Origin: Dermanyssus gallinae
Lineage: Eukaryota; Arthropoda; Arachnida; Mesostigmata; Dermanyssidae
Length of the DNA stretch: 64,000 nt
Assembly: GCA_003439945.1 (NCBI GenBank)
Contig: QVRM01005919.1
Coordinates: 248,001-312,000, forward strand
Direction of reading: 5' to 3'
A program made the position numbers and the translations under genes. Each line of letters begins with the position of its first letter. Position 1 is the first letter of the stretch. The notes beneath the pieces are model-generated. The model saw nothing but the letters and a program-made list of their open reading frames with translations. It was not told the DNA's origin and ran no database searches. Positions 49,375 through 62,800 of this stretch are shown here, piece after piece.

Positions 49375-50863
49375 TAGGCGATGACGCTTCAAGCTGATCT
49401 AGCTGCTGGTGCCCATGACAGCCGTCGCAGGCGAAGATGACAAACCATTGACAAGGACTTATCTCCATGTATCTACCTACCTGCGTGCCTACCTAACTGT
49501 GTATACATCTATCGATCCATTAACCAGTGTGATCATTACCGCAATGATCACAAATGGCATCCGCGACATCACTATTAGACTTTTGCTGTTGTCACTGTCC
49601 GGTACGCGGCGTTACGACGCAGCCGCCAACCACGACGGCACCGTTTCTCCACCGTCGACAACAACAACATCGTCTCTTCCTACGCTTACGCGTTCCTTTC
49701 GAGATCGAACCTGCGGCGATCGTCAATCAACCTCGACTGCTGTATACAGCTTAGAAAGAAGACGAAACGGCGACAAGCTTCACAGCCGGACGAGCTGTGT
49801 TGGCGCTTAAAAAGCGACGACTGGTCCGGGACGGGGAAGACTGTCCGGAGACCAACAAACTCGGGCCCCGATGCTAGCCGGACACCGAAACCACACAAAT
49901 CCTAGATTCAAGTTGAAAGCCAGCTAGCATCTTGTCACACTAAGACTGTACAAGCCGATTTACGGGTCGGTCTCAGCATCGTCGTCAACGCCGCTAGATC
50001 GGATTCATTGCGCTTAACGCAATGATTATTCTGCAAGCTACTCAAGTACTAGTATTTACTACTATTACTACGACGACGACGACAACGACAACAACTAGTC
50101 GTACATTTAAAGAGTTTTTTTTTGGGGGTTTTATTTGCTAATAGCGCAGTTTCACTTCGACGCGCAGTAGACTTTACACCAATTCACCCTATGATAAACA
50201 GACAACTTTATATAGCCCTTCAGAAGCTTCTCTACTCTACTGAGTAAGTAGGTGGTGCGAGTGGTGAACATTGCTGGTGCCGCTTTATCGACCTCAACAA
50301 AGACCAACAACGCCGCGTGGTCGCCGTGTCCGTGCTGGGAATACTAGACGTATACATATGTGTCCTCAACAAAGTGACTGAGACAAAACGAATTAGGCTA
50401 ACATCGAGTATTCATTTCTTTTTTCCAGTTGCGTACTGGTTCATATTAAGACGACGCAGCTCAAACATGGCATCATCATGCACGATACCAAGCTAGCCTG
50501 CTTCTGTGCGTGGTGTGCAGTAAAACCATGAGCGATGCGGTCACGTAAATCCGCTAGTGAGGCTATTACTAGGTCACTGATGTTATTGGCAACGCTTTAA
50601 GTTGTCCGGCCTCCCCGTACCTTCTCCCACGCTGACGACGAGAGTCAACAACAACAACAGCGACATTTCGCAGCGTGCAATGTAATCGCAACGCATCGTT
50701 ACTGGATGCTCGCTGGTGCAGTGCTCAGTATTATTTTCGCGCTGATATCTGAAGAAGTCGTGTTGGTTGGTGGCCGTGATGCGTGGCTTTTTGCTCTAAT
50801 AGTTGAAACAGACAGAGAAATCCGACTCAGTGACAAGCCCGCGGTTGTACTACTTGCTAACAG

Positions 50864-50890
<27 letters not shown>
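50864..50890 (+). repeat. (TA)n microsatellite
   Basis: Thirteen TA units. Confidence 0.95.
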
Positions 50891-50898
<8 letters not shown>

Positions 50899-51325
50899 CG
50901 GACCTCAGTGAGCAAAGCTCTGAGGAGTGACACGCCGATCGAGTAGGTTTGTCCTGTGAGATACCTGGCCCCCGAGATGCATTTAATTGCCGGTGTAAAT
51001 CTGCGTCTATCGTGGATGTTCTACAATCTCGGCAAGCTGCAGAAAGAGCCACTGATGGCTGCTACGGCAGCGACCGCACCAGCAGTCGCAGCGGCGGCAG
51101 CAGCAGCAGCAGCAGCAGCAAAGGTAGCGGGGCAACTCAGGGTCGGCGCTGGCAGTGATAGTGTGTGGCCTACGGTAACGGTCGACGTTTGGTTCGCTGC
51201 TAAGCCAGCGAAGCGGCGACTTGGCAGCTGATTTTTCTGTCGGTTACGTCGACGGTCCTCAGCGCGGCGCTGGCGGAGCCCCTTGGGAGTCCGCTCACGA
51301 ATTGGCCCGATGATAGCGTCGCTGG

Positions 51326-51350
51326 CCGCCCGCCCGCCCGCCCGCCCGCC
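51326..51350 (+). repeat. (CCCG)n tetranucleotide tract
   Basis: Six GCCC units. Confidence 0.9.
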
Positions 51351-52555
51351 TGGCCTACCTTGACCACCAGGTCTTCAATACAAGCGCTACCTTTCGCGCT
51401 ACCACGACTATCACTCGCTGGTATTGGCTCTTTTTGCTGTTCCTGCTGCTCCTAGTATATCTCTCGCTCTCTCGTAGTCTCTCGTAGCCGCGCACAGGAC
51501 GCGTGCAGAACAAACTCAACAGGAGGGGTGCTGTTTGTTTCACAGGAATAATGGTTCCCGCAGTGATTCCCGTTCCGGCGTGGGCCTTCTCGAATGACCC
51601 TCGTACCAATCGCATGCGGCTGTCGGTTCCCTTCACGCTACCAGTTGTACAGACACTAGTAGTCCTAGCATCAGTACTTGCTACTCTAGTCGTATACCGT
51701 GGTGGCGGTGGCGGTAGTGGCTGTGGCAAAACCGTCCGCAAACGCGCGCTGGCTGATCTTGAATGAGTCGACCGAGACGGGCCACAAATTCGTGCCTGAG
51801 AGACCGTGACGGGCCAAATCCAAGCTCTAGTTTAAACAAACCCGCCTATCTTGATTGCTCTCTCATCACCGCTAGCTGAGGTAGTTTTGTTTGGATATTA
51901 TTATTATTATTGAAGTGCACCTATTAGCACAGTAACATTTACCCGCTTTCTCGGTATTCGGGCGGCGACCTTTATTTCCTTGGTGGAACTAAGGTACGAG
52001 AGCCTTAGCAAGTGGCGTTTGTTGTCGGCTGTCCACTCCACGTACTCGACGTGTTCCGCTCTGACGCCGCCCCCCCTAGCGAGGGCGGCCTACGAGGCCC
52101 GCCGTGACTACGAACAAAACAATCCCAAGAGCTGCGCTACTGCTGCGGCGTTGACCAGCAGCGTGATAGGTTCTTTGGCGATGCGCCGCTAGGCCGTATG
52201 CGTCTACAGCATTCGTTCGCCAGTCGATTCGTTTCGCCGTTGGCCGGCATAGCCCGCGCCGTCGTTGTCATTCGAGTGATGAGATTTGCTCGAAATTGAG
52301 CCTACATCCATCCATGCTATCTCCTCCATGCGCGTAGAGTTAGTCCGTTACAGTGTTGATATCGACGATAGGCGACACTGCTCTCTGTATGTGTGGCTGG
52401 GGGAGTAAACTTGATTCCGACAAAGGACTTCGACTTTCAGCTGTTGTTGTGGTTGTTTCGTGATGCTGCATGATAATGTGCACACCAGCCCCTCTGTTGC
52501 TCGCATCAGAGAAGCAGCACTTACAATTACAGCTCCAACAAAAACGGAACTGTGT

Positions 52556-52558
<3 letters not shown>

Positions 52559-52596
<38 letters not shown>
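52559..52596 (+). repeat. (TA)n microsatellite
   Basis: Nineteen AT units. Confidence 0.95.
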
Positions 52597-52599
<3 letters not shown>

Positions 52600-55348
52600 T
52601 GTACGTTTTTAAGGCGTTATGTTTTTATGTCAAAGGGATAGTAGACGAGCATTTGGTAGGTTTTCTTCTAGACTGATGCTAGTGCCATACACCATCGGAT
52701 TCGTCAGCTTGTCGCCGACTGTCTCGGATCATTTTTGCACGTGCGGACAGCTGAAAGCTTTTCTTGACAGGCGTGTGTTTACCCAATATTGTCAGGCTGG
52801 AGAACAGCCTGCTCTTGATGAGCTGAAGAACGTGAAATCTGCGGAAGGATCGAAGTTACTTCGCAAATCCCTCGAGAGAGAGAGAAAGATCCGAACGACA
52901 GTGAAAGAGCGGAAGTTCGAAGGAGAAGAAGAAAGACAGGGAGTGCACTTCACGAAGAGAACAGATGGGCTCCATCTACGGCTTTGCCGAAAAAGAAACC
53001 GACGAACCAGCAAACGACGACGACGACGATGACGACCAAATATTCTCATCGCTCTTAGCAGGGCCATTGCGTTGGCCGTTGAGGGTTGCTACAACTGCCA
53101 GTAACCCCTTCGTTCGCGTTGTCCTCGAGGGCAAAATGAGAAAGTTTAATTTCACTTCAGCCTATCCGCGCGGCGTTCGCCTTTGGAAAACCCCTCAACT
53201 AGTTCGATTCATTTGACAAATTTTGCCGCTCGTGCAAAGTCAGCAGCGACTCTATTTGGAAGGAATCTCAGTGAGACCAAGCTAGCTGTAGCAAAATTGA
53301 CAACAACGTGACGACGTAAACATTACAATTTAACTCTCGTTATTTACTTCATTCACGACGCACAGGGAGCCAGAATTGATATTTTCCATGTTACTGGGTT
53401 AGCACATGCGCATGTGGGCAATTTCGTAAATTAACTAAACGCAAACTACAACTAAAGAATAACTAAAACGTTTACTTATGTTTTATTGACGTAGTAACCT
53501 AAAAAAGTTGCACATTTAATGCAGTCGTATTCCTGGTGTAGTCTACATCGTCTGAAGTATGACTGGTTTTAGCTAGAGCAGGAAATGTATATACAAAAAT
53601 ATAATTCTGCGAAACGTTTTTTAAAATGACAATCTTTCCTACTCTAGCTACGACCAGGCTTCTTTTCGTTGGCAAACAATTCTCACCGAGGTTAACCATA
53701 CTCCAGAGTTTAATACGAGATTATCCGGATACCCGGATATATATATTTATGTAAAACGCTTTGCTATTGTTTAAAGTATATATTTGTCTACAATGACATG
53801 CTCGCACTTGCCTCCATAAGATTTAAGCATTAAACTGAAAAGCGTCTGATATAGCATTTTGATCTACGAAGCCACGAAAAACACGCTGTGAGAGCGTAGA
53901 AGGCCTCTTTTTTGTTTTGCGAAGTCTAACGCAAAATGGATTTTACGCTTAAGTTAGTATTCACAAACAGGTTTAGTAGCAGACGTTGTAGGCCGCAACG
54001 GCTAACAATGGCCGCTAAAGACTCAAGCAGTGGTAGCAAGCAGACTGTTCCTCTAATTCCGTCTGTATCGTCTGAATAGTGAACGTCAAGTATTGCCTAT
54101 GCAATTGCCTACACAGGCAATCGACCTGCGTGCACCCGACTACCATCCATCGACGAGGCTGTGTTATCTTTGACAATAACAGCAGCAGCAGCACGGGTGG
54201 CGCCATGAAGCCCGACACTTGGGCCGTTCCTCGACAGAACTTGAAACGTACTAAACTTTTCTGTAGTCGTCTACTCAGCTGCTTTTCCTCTCCCGCCTTT
54301 TTCCACACACAGCCACGCATTGCCTTACCTTCCACAGTAGCTCACTTCCACGGTACGGCACGACATCGACCAATGACGGCACTACGATGAGTCCTACTAT
54401 AGCTAGCTATGTACGTGTCCAGAGATTCACTCAGTCATTCCGAATACTCCTTTAGCTACGTTCGCTCTTCCTGCGCTCCCCCTCTCTCTAGTCTCTCTTC
54501 TTTTCTCTCTCTTTCCCTCCTGCCTAAGTTCCACCTCCCCTCAAATTTATGTTATGTTCGCCCTCAAGCAGCGATGATAACGCAACGAAGATAAAATGTG
54601 CCACCCCAGTGTTGCCACGCCAGCAGCTGACTAGCGTAGTACATACAGCGATATGCCTAAGTCAACGACGTCAGCCGCGGTTGTTCTTAGCCCTGAGTCT
54701 TCTTCTGACTCTGAGGGAGGAGAAGAATAAGGCAACTGGATACGCAAAAGGGACGTCGCGTGACGATGAGGCATGGATCTATCGCTGAGGCTCTATGGGT
54801 CTTGGACGCCGCAAGTAGTCCGTACCGCGCAATGAATTAGTCGTCGTGTGAGTGAGTGAGTGCGAGAGCATGCACACTTCTAGCACACGTCCTCCACGGC
54901 AGACGTCCAGGACCAGGACAGGACCAACGCCATCGTCTCCTCTCGTGCAGTAGGCCGGAGACAGCCACGGGGCAGACGGGGGTTGCCACAACAACCACCG
55001 TCGGCGACGCTGCCGCCTCGCTGTCCATGCAGATACCCAAACTACCAGACCGCCAACAGAAGCGACGGCGATGACGACGGCCGCGGTTCTACGACAGCGC
55101 TAGCAACAGCAGCAGCAGCAGCAGCCGCCGTCGCCCCCGCAGCAGCAGCATAAGGCCGTGTAGCGGGCTACCTCTGCGAAATTGGATATCAAAATTGGCA
55201 AATTTCAATAGGATTTTAACCCGAGTAGGGAAGCCGGCGTGGAAGCGGGCAGGCGGGGGATCGTATGGACCAGCCGCTTGAATCGACGGTGCGTTCGGCC
55301 GCTATAGCATACGCTCGCTGCGAGCGAGGAATACGAACTACTGGGTGG

Positions 55349-55382
<34 letters not shown>
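55349..55382 (+). repeat. Compound (AT)n(AG)n microsatellite
   Basis: Nine AT units then seven AG units. Confidence 0.95.
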
Positions 55383-55383
<1 letters not shown>

Positions 55384-56415
55384 AAAACCCCAACTACTAT
55401 TATTACTACTACGATCACAGCACCAGCCACTAGCGGTTAGGTTTTGCCCTACTCCCCATTGTTTTTTTGTACACAGGCGTGCCATCGGCCTGCTGCTTGC
55501 CGTTGGCTTTCTGTCGTCGTGGTCTTCGACGACGTCGTCGCCGCCGCCGTGGTTTCTTTCAGTCTTGGCGGATCACGTTGCCTATGTCTTTTCGAACCCG
55601 TTCTCCCCAGCCAACTGTGGGGGAAGGGGTTGCAAATGGGGAGGCAGTGAGAGTAGAAAAGGAGCGGTAGTGTTGGGAACGAAGCTCAAACTCTTCGAGA
55701 TGCCGTCCGTTCGTTCGTTTGCCCGCACGCACGCGAAACCGCGCGCAGCAGTCGCCGTGCAGCCCGAGTATATGGGACTTCGTTGTGGTCTCGCTTCCGT
55801 CTGTACTTTCACGATTACGCCTGTTGCTACTGCTGCTGATGCTTCCAGTGAAGGTGTTGGCGATGGTAATAGAGATGGGGCGGGGGCGGAGATGACGGGC
55901 TAGAGATGATAGTGGTGATGGAGGCAGGGATGTTGGTGTAGGTGGAAGGGGTGGTGAAGGGAGGTGGTGGTGATGATGATGATGACGATGATGATCGTAG
56001 GCACTTGCACGCTCTGGCCTTCAACAATGTCTTACGGACTTCGTTTTAGCCTTGTCGGGCGCTTTCCCCGGCTCCAATTCGACGAGATGATGACTTTTCA
56101 ATGACTTGTCTACGTGTCCGTGTTTACGGTCGTATGATTGCTACGTCTCGTGTCTGCGTTAAGGTTGGCTACAAAGGCCCGAACTACGAAGCTACTCTGG
56201 CGAGCACATATACACAATATGGAGCAGAAGCGTGGAGCAGAGAACTCCGTCTCTTCTTCTGTTCGGCGCTATCGCCCCTCACGGAAACAAAATCACATTT
56301 ATACATATACATTCATCGAAGAGGATGATTGAAAAAGGATACACTCTTTTTGCTTGAAACTCTCGGCTAGTGCATTTTATACGCCTGTGCCGCCATAAAC
56401 ACGTACGGTGGTTGA

Positions 56416-56727
<312 letters not shown>

Positions 56728-58199
56728 TAGGTATTCGTAATGTTTACCTCAAGTATCGGCAAAAGTAAAATACCAGAAATCGGCAAACGGTCGTGCCAGA
56801 AACGACGACTACTGCCTCCGACACGACACTGATCGGGCATTTGCGAGTTTATTGATTAGACTAGTGTTATTATATTATCCGTAGAATCCATAACACCACT
56901 GGTAGCAATTAGAATCGCATTGTTACCTTGTGGCAGTGAGGCACTATTTGATCTATTTGACACACACAAACTCGGATGTCCAGGAATTGGCTATGTGGCT
57001 CGATGATCCCACGACAGGGGGAATTTCACATTAGGTGCTTCCTGCAAACAAGATGGCGCTCGATGGCGCCCTGCATGCGCTCGTGATCGGCGCGTATAAT
57101 GGACTCCTGTTCTTTGTACCTGCTGGATTCCCTTTTATTCGACCCATCTCGAAAAAGTTCAATACCAAAAGAGTTTACCAAGCCACTACTGCTGTTGAAG
57201 CTGGCACACTCTGCTGCAACGTTAACGTACAACATCCACTACTCCAAATATTGTTGTTAACTACAGCCGGCAGTTTGCTCGCTGTTAGCACCAGATATAG
57301 CAGTAGATAGCATCGCCGTCGCCGGCCACGCTGACGACCCGCGCCTGCTGCCGACACAGACAGAAGCTGTGACCAGAAGGGCAAAATGAGCTTCCACATC
57401 CCACAGACAGGGGTTGGGGTGTAGTAGAGGCAGAGAGACAGAGAAAGCGGACGGGGGTGAATCGGTGGCTGGATTGGGATAGGGAGACGGGATACGGGCG
57501 GATAGATACAGGGAGGCAGCAGAGAGAGCGGGCAAGCGATTGCTGTCATATACTGCTAACCTTTTCGCGCGCTGGCCGCGGCGTCGTGGCGTCGTGGTCG
57601 GTGCAATAACTACGTGCACTTAGCAAGGTACTCAGACGGCTTCTCGTTTGTCTGTTGCATCCGACTACGTTTCTTTCCCTCGTTCTTTCTCGCCTCTTTT
57701 GCTAACCAAGTAGTAACAAGCACGCGCAAGCGTGTGAGCGAGCCAAGCGCGAGAGAGCCAGACTCAAACTCGTCGCAGCCGTAAGCAGCCGGAGTGGCGG
57801 CGGCGGCGGCTACAGCCATTGGCTGTTGTAGAAGCAATCCTTACACCCCCCGGCCTCGCCCGGTTGCTGGGGGCCGACACTCTACGACTAGATGGAGGTA
57901 TCTAGCTAGCTGGCCGCCGGGTTGGGTGACTGACTGACTGGGTGGGTGGGATTTGTATGGCCGACGGTCATAAAGCACTTGACGGCTCGCGCAACCCCAC
58001 CGCGAGCGAGCAACGCCGCCGCCGCCACCACTCTCTCGTCGATGAGGGAGACTGTCTGTCCTGTCCTCGTGTACTTCGACTACCCACGCCCCCCTAGCCC
58101 GGCCCCTCCAGGACACTTGCCCGTTTAAAGCAGGCGGCCCCGGACTCATCGCTCCTTCAGTCGCTCTTTCCCGTTTATCTTTCTTTGTTCCTCTTATTT

Positions 58200-58221
58200 C
58201 TCTCTCTCTCTCTCTCTCTCT
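58200..58221 (+). repeat. (CT)n microsatellite
   Basis: Eleven CT units. Confidence 0.9.
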
Positions 58222-58875
58222 TTCTATCACTCTCGTTCTCTTGCCACTCCCCCAGGGGCAAAGCACGTTGTTACTTCCCTGGTTGTCTTTATTGTCGTAA
58301 CATCTTCGTCACCATCGTCCTCATCTTATTTTTCTTTCTCCACTCTGCTTTGTTCTTTTCTTGCTGCTACTGTGCCTTAGTACCGGCGCAGTGCCGGCGG
58401 TGGCCTACCCCCCTCTCCTCTCTCTCTCTCTCCCCGTCTTGCGCTTAGCAACCTTACCAACCAACCACCATTTGCAGACAACTACGTACTACTACTACTG
58501 ATCCATACGGCGGTAGCGAAGCAAGTGTGCCTAGAGCTTCAAATTCCCTTGTCGCTGGTAACCCCTCGAACGTTAGGAGCCGCTTTTGGCCTCATAAAGT
58601 CATACGAACACCCATACATACACTCACTCAAGCATACACACACATACACGCATACATACATACATAGATACTGGGACGATGACGGAACATTTGGACGCCC
58701 ACCAGGTCCATACCTAGCAGTAGTGCTAGTGAGGGGTACTAAGGCAACCATTTCTCGCCACTACCTAGCCAATGCGACGGATGTATACGATGTATGTGTA
58801 TGTATGTATGTAAACATGTACCTGTAAGTTATGTGTATAGGAGACAAACGACGACGATGCCGCCGGTGTCGACCA

Positions 58876-58945
58876 TGACGACGACGACGACAACGACAAC
58901 AACAACAACAACAATAATGACAACAGCGACGACGGCAACAATTAG
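58876..58945 (+). repeat. GAC/CAA trinucleotide array
   Basis: GACGACGACGACAACGACAA grading into CAA and AAT units. Confidence 0.85.
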
Positions 58946-61371
58946 GATGACAATCAAGCTTTATATTGCCACCTACTTCTACTAAAACTACTATGGCCAC
59001 AATTGGTTGCATATCGACATGTGTTTTATGAGCATTTTCTGTCTGACCCACCCTCCTCGCGTCAGTTCTTGCTTGCGGCCGGGGCTCTGTTCGTACCAAT
59101 GCTTGCCCTGTTGATGCTAACCCACGATGCTCTGTCCTTGCCGATGCCGAAGCTGGCCAGTATTCTGTTCTTGCCGACGGTGTTGCTGCTGCTGCTGCCG
59201 AATCTTGCAGGCACAGGTAGCATGCAATGAAGGCGATCACCAGTGGCTTGCATTATTTTCGTACCAATCGCGTTGTCATCGTCGTCATAGTCGAAGTAGT
59301 AGTAGTAGTAGCAGCAGCAGCGGTAGAGGCAGTGAGGCTAGTCGCGGGTAGCAGCGATCAATGCCAAATGTGCGTCGGACGCACCGTCGGATAAAATACG
59401 ACCTATTCTTCGTCCTCCTGCTGTTTGTCGTGATGCCACACCATCGATACCGTTGCTGCTGCTGCTGCTGGGGTTGTGTTTTGCCACTCTCATTGATCTC
59501 CTCTTGTACGTCGCCGTATTAGTTTCTCCTCCTAGTTCCTCCTCTCTACATCTCTCTGTCTGTCTTTCCTTCGCTTTTTTCCCGCCTTTCTATGTTTCCC
59601 TCTCTGCCGCTGCCGCCGCGCCCTCCCTGACGCTAGGTCTTCTTTTAGACAAACTCATGAGTGCTGTTGTTACTGTCGTTGTTGTTTATGTTGTCGGCGG
59701 TAACATTGGCTCCTTGAGTCAGAAGGAAACGACGCCACTGCTCCCACCGTTGGTAGGCGAGCAGGGGGGTAGCTAGGAAGAGCCAGTGCCAGCCTAAGGC
59801 GAAACGGGGCAAGGTGAAATGACGAAGAAGTAGACAAAAAAGAGGAAGAAGAGGTCGTGGAGTGTTCTTGTTTCCTTCTTGGTTCGACCACCTCCTGCAC
59901 CCCCGCCCCGCTAGAGGGATCCCCAGAGTTCAAGCGTTGGCCGATCGGTGGACTAGAAAAAAGAAAGACGCAGGAGGCGGATGGATGTCGGTCTGTGTAT
60001 CTCTCGCGCTCCCTTTCTTTTCGTAGCCGGTTGGCTCTGAGTCCGTGGTAGAGTGGGGGGTGCCGGTGGTCCGGGGGCGGCGGCCGCTGGTGGATGGATC
60101 GGCGATAGATAGAATGGGGAAGAGGGATGCAGGGAGAAGAAACGTTTGGAGAAGCGACGGGAAAGATTGCTGCTCGGAGAAGGAACGTTAGAAGGAACGC
60201 GATCGTTTTGGGGTCGTTCTTCGTCGTCATCCGATAGAGCAGCTACGCCGCCTCGACGACCCTGGCTGGTTCCCACTCCAGCGAGCCAGGCCTTAGCCAG
60301 CCGAGATGTTCGGCGTTGGGGCTCGCCGCTCCCCGCTAGCCGACAGCGAAAATGCGCGCACCACGATGGAAGACCACCGGGCCACCACCAGAGTGAACGA
60401 ACCAACAACCAAAAGCTATCGATCCAAGATCGATACGTGGATGACTTTGCCATTGCCGCAGTTCCCAGCACCATCATCGCCATCCTTTTTCCTTTGCTTT
60501 TCTTCTTTTCCCTTTTTCTCTTGCCTCGATTTATCTGCTGCTTCTCTCACTGTTTGCCGCCCGCGCTTAAAAGGTGAGCTCACAAGCGGCGGGAGGAGTT
60601 GTTGAATTTTTGAAAAATGAAAACTGCCCGTAGAGAAAATTTGGCCTCGTGCCGGGGCAAAGATAGCACTTGCTGGCAGGGTCAAGTGAACGAAACCGTA
60701 GTAGAAATCCAGTCTGCCACTTTTGTATCAATAATACCTGTTGATCACAGCAGGGATCGTGGTGGCGCTTCCAGTTACGTCGAAAGTACGCGAAGCCAAG
60801 CAATATGTGTGTTAACATGCATATGCAAAAAGGAGGAAATATCCTGCCCAAAAGTATTGCCATCTAACTGTTTTTTCAGAGGCAAAGTAATAATATACGC
60901 GAATATAGACGATGTTTATTTTTACTCTGTTTAGGGCACTGCCATATTAAGAATGGATCATTGGTACTTACAACTCGTTTTTAATTTAAAAAAAAAACAT
61001 TTGTATTAATAAAATGTCTTAATTGCGTCAAATTGAATAACATAACTAAAATTGATTAAAAAAATTAAAATAACGAAATCTCTATTTCCCATTGACGAAA
61101 TCTATAGAATGCGTTTGTAAAATTTCAGACGTTTTGAGTCGAAAACTTCGGAGATTTCCGTAATCAGATTAAAGAAGGGCAAAATTAATATTTTCAAGTA
61201 TACTATGCTACATTGAAAACGTAACATAATATGGTAGAATGTTCAAATAAAACTTCGTTAGAATGATAATTTATTTGCATTCCGTTTTACTGTGTGTTTG
61301 AACAAACATTGTTTCATTATAACATTTTCTCGTAAGCTTCATCGGATACATTATGTGTGTTCTCTTTCTAG

Positions 61372-61504
61372 GTGGTGATCTCAAGCCAGGTGAACGTGGA
61401 GGGGCCTCTGTTGGCCGTCTCCGACAACATGTTCGTCCACAACAACTCCAAGCACGGTCGGCGAGCGAAGCGCCTCGACGCGGGAGACTCCGACTCGACG
61501 CTAG
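61372..61504 (+). CDS. kn: EBF/COE internal exon: end of DNA-binding domain
   Basis: Reading from acceptor ctttctag it begins [20 protein letters not shown], continues [16 protein letters not shown] and ends AGDSDSTL plus one base (phase 1). This is the C-terminal edge of the COE DNA-binding domain, just before the IPT/TIG domain. [17 protein letters not shown] and RRAKRLD resemble insect collier more than vertebrate EBF ([22 protein letters not shown]). The tail after RRAKRLD is variable in the family. Donor ctag|gtgagc at 61505 is strong and gives a 133-nt exon of near-usual size. The reading frame stays open to 62041, so a longer version ending at 61954 is also possible. The following IPT exon was not found before 64000. 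Confidence 0.95.
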
Positions 61505-61954
61505 GTGAGCTATCGCCACATCATCAACAGCAGCCGCAGCAGCAGCAGCAACAGACGTCTCCGCAGCTGCTGCTGCATCAAGTCCATCCTCACCACTACC
61601 ACCATAATCAACATCAAACACCCCATCACCATCATCACCTCCTTCATCACCACCACCATCATCATCAGCAGCAGCAACAACAATTACAACAGCAGCAGCA
61701 GCAGCTGCCAAGCCCCGTGGGGTCGTGCGTACCGTCGTCCTTGCACGGTAGCTCGACGGTACCACTGCTCGTTGACCCCCTTCTAGCGTCTAGAGGCCCC
61801 ACCCCAACCTCACCACCCACCACGATTACCTCATCATCAACCTCATCCTCCAGTTCCACCACCACCACCTCGTCCACCTCATCTACAACCTCAGCCACGA
61901 GTGCCGTCAGCACCACTTCGCCATCCACCCATTCGAACGTCGGCCTTGGACTAG
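61505..61954 (+). CDS. kn: Possible exon extension coding a His/Gln/Ser/Thr-rich linker
   Basis: If the donor at 61505 is skipped, the frame remains open for exactly 150 further codons to a second site, ctag|gtgtgt at 61955. That site has the same four exonic bases and the same phase 1. The encoded segment starts [10 protein letters not shown] and alternates Gln and His runs (to about codon 78). It then has a more ordinary stretch ([20 protein letters not shown]), and a Thr/Ser/Pro tract ending [10 protein letters not shown]. Insect knot also carries a variable linker before the IPT domain. Against this, CAG/CAC/CAT arrays are common in the introns here and stay open simply because they are triplets, and the second donor is weaker. 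Treat it as an alternative isoform or an intron start. Confidence 0.4.
61522..61705 (+). repeat. CAG/CAC/CAT trinucleotide arrays
   Basis: Alternating CAG and CAC/CAT units lie in the frame of the preceding COE exon and would encode Gln and His runs. Confidence 0.9.
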
Positions 61955-61960
61955 GTGTGT
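61951..61960 (+). promoter_or_regulatory. Candidate alternative 5' splice site
   Basis: The sequence ctag|gtgtgt repeats the exonic four bases of the upstream donor (ctag|gtgagc, 61501-61510) and lies exactly 450 nt downstream in the same phase. Its intronic bases fit the consensus less well (+5 is G but +3/+4 are G/T). Confidence 0.35.
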
Positions 61961-62745
61961 ACGATTTATGTCTTGCCGAGGTTACCGCCAATTCGGCGGA
62001 TGTAACCAAATCGTCACAGCAGTTTTTGTTTTTGTTTGCATGATCAGCCTGTCCACAGCATGTTGCGGCTGCCCTATTTGCGTCTGCCCACGAAGTGCAG
62101 CGACAGATACGGCCGACGTCGAATCTATTAGTAAATCGATTGTTTGCTCTCTGTTTGCACCTCACTGTGAATGAGTATCAGTAGTGTACATAGTAACCGG
62201 TGCTTCCATATCATGGTTTGTGGCGGACCGTGTGTCCGTTCTTATTTATGCGCCTTGTTGTTTAGTTTGCTAATTTAAAAATTGATAGTCCTTTATATTT
62301 GGCTTAATTCGATTAGGGCGCTATGCACAACCTTGCCTGTTTCTGTCTGAACATACCTAAATGGTTTGCCTCAATTCAAATTTGTTTTTAATCCTACAAG
62401 GCCGACAACACGCCCCGAATACGTGCCCCCCTTTGTACCTTAGTACGTACATACGCACATATTTAGCCAAAGAGACATATGTGTCGTAGAATTCTCAATG
62501 AATTACCTGTCTAGTATCATCTATCGATACTAAGGATAGTGGTAGTATTTTGTAGTAATTATCGTGATCGTTATTGTTCTTGTCACTGCTCACAAAGCAG
62601 TAGTCGCAAACTTCAAGAACGGTGACACCGGCTGTCCTTGTCAACAGATTGATGTTTACCATTTATTTGCTTACCCGTAAGGGACTATCTAACCTGCACG
62701 AACCCGTCGTAGCCTGTCGATACGCCCACCCTGTCGTTCCCTCCC

Positions 62746-62800
62746 AACAAAACAACAACAACAACAACCGCAGCAACAACAACAACGACAACAACAAAGA
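62746..62800 (+). repeat. CAA array
   Basis: Interrupted CAA/AAC units. Confidence 0.85.

Noticed and set aside
51279..51288. CCCCTTGGGA as a second COE site; likewise TTCCGTGGGA at 14242
   Set aside because: Each is one mismatch from TCCCNNGGGA, and about two dozen such matches are expected by chance in 64 kb.
59670..60230. 186-codon minus-strand frame
   Set aside because: Low-complexity Ser/Pro-rich product from GAAGAGG-type sequence, no motif, and overlapping frames on the other strand.
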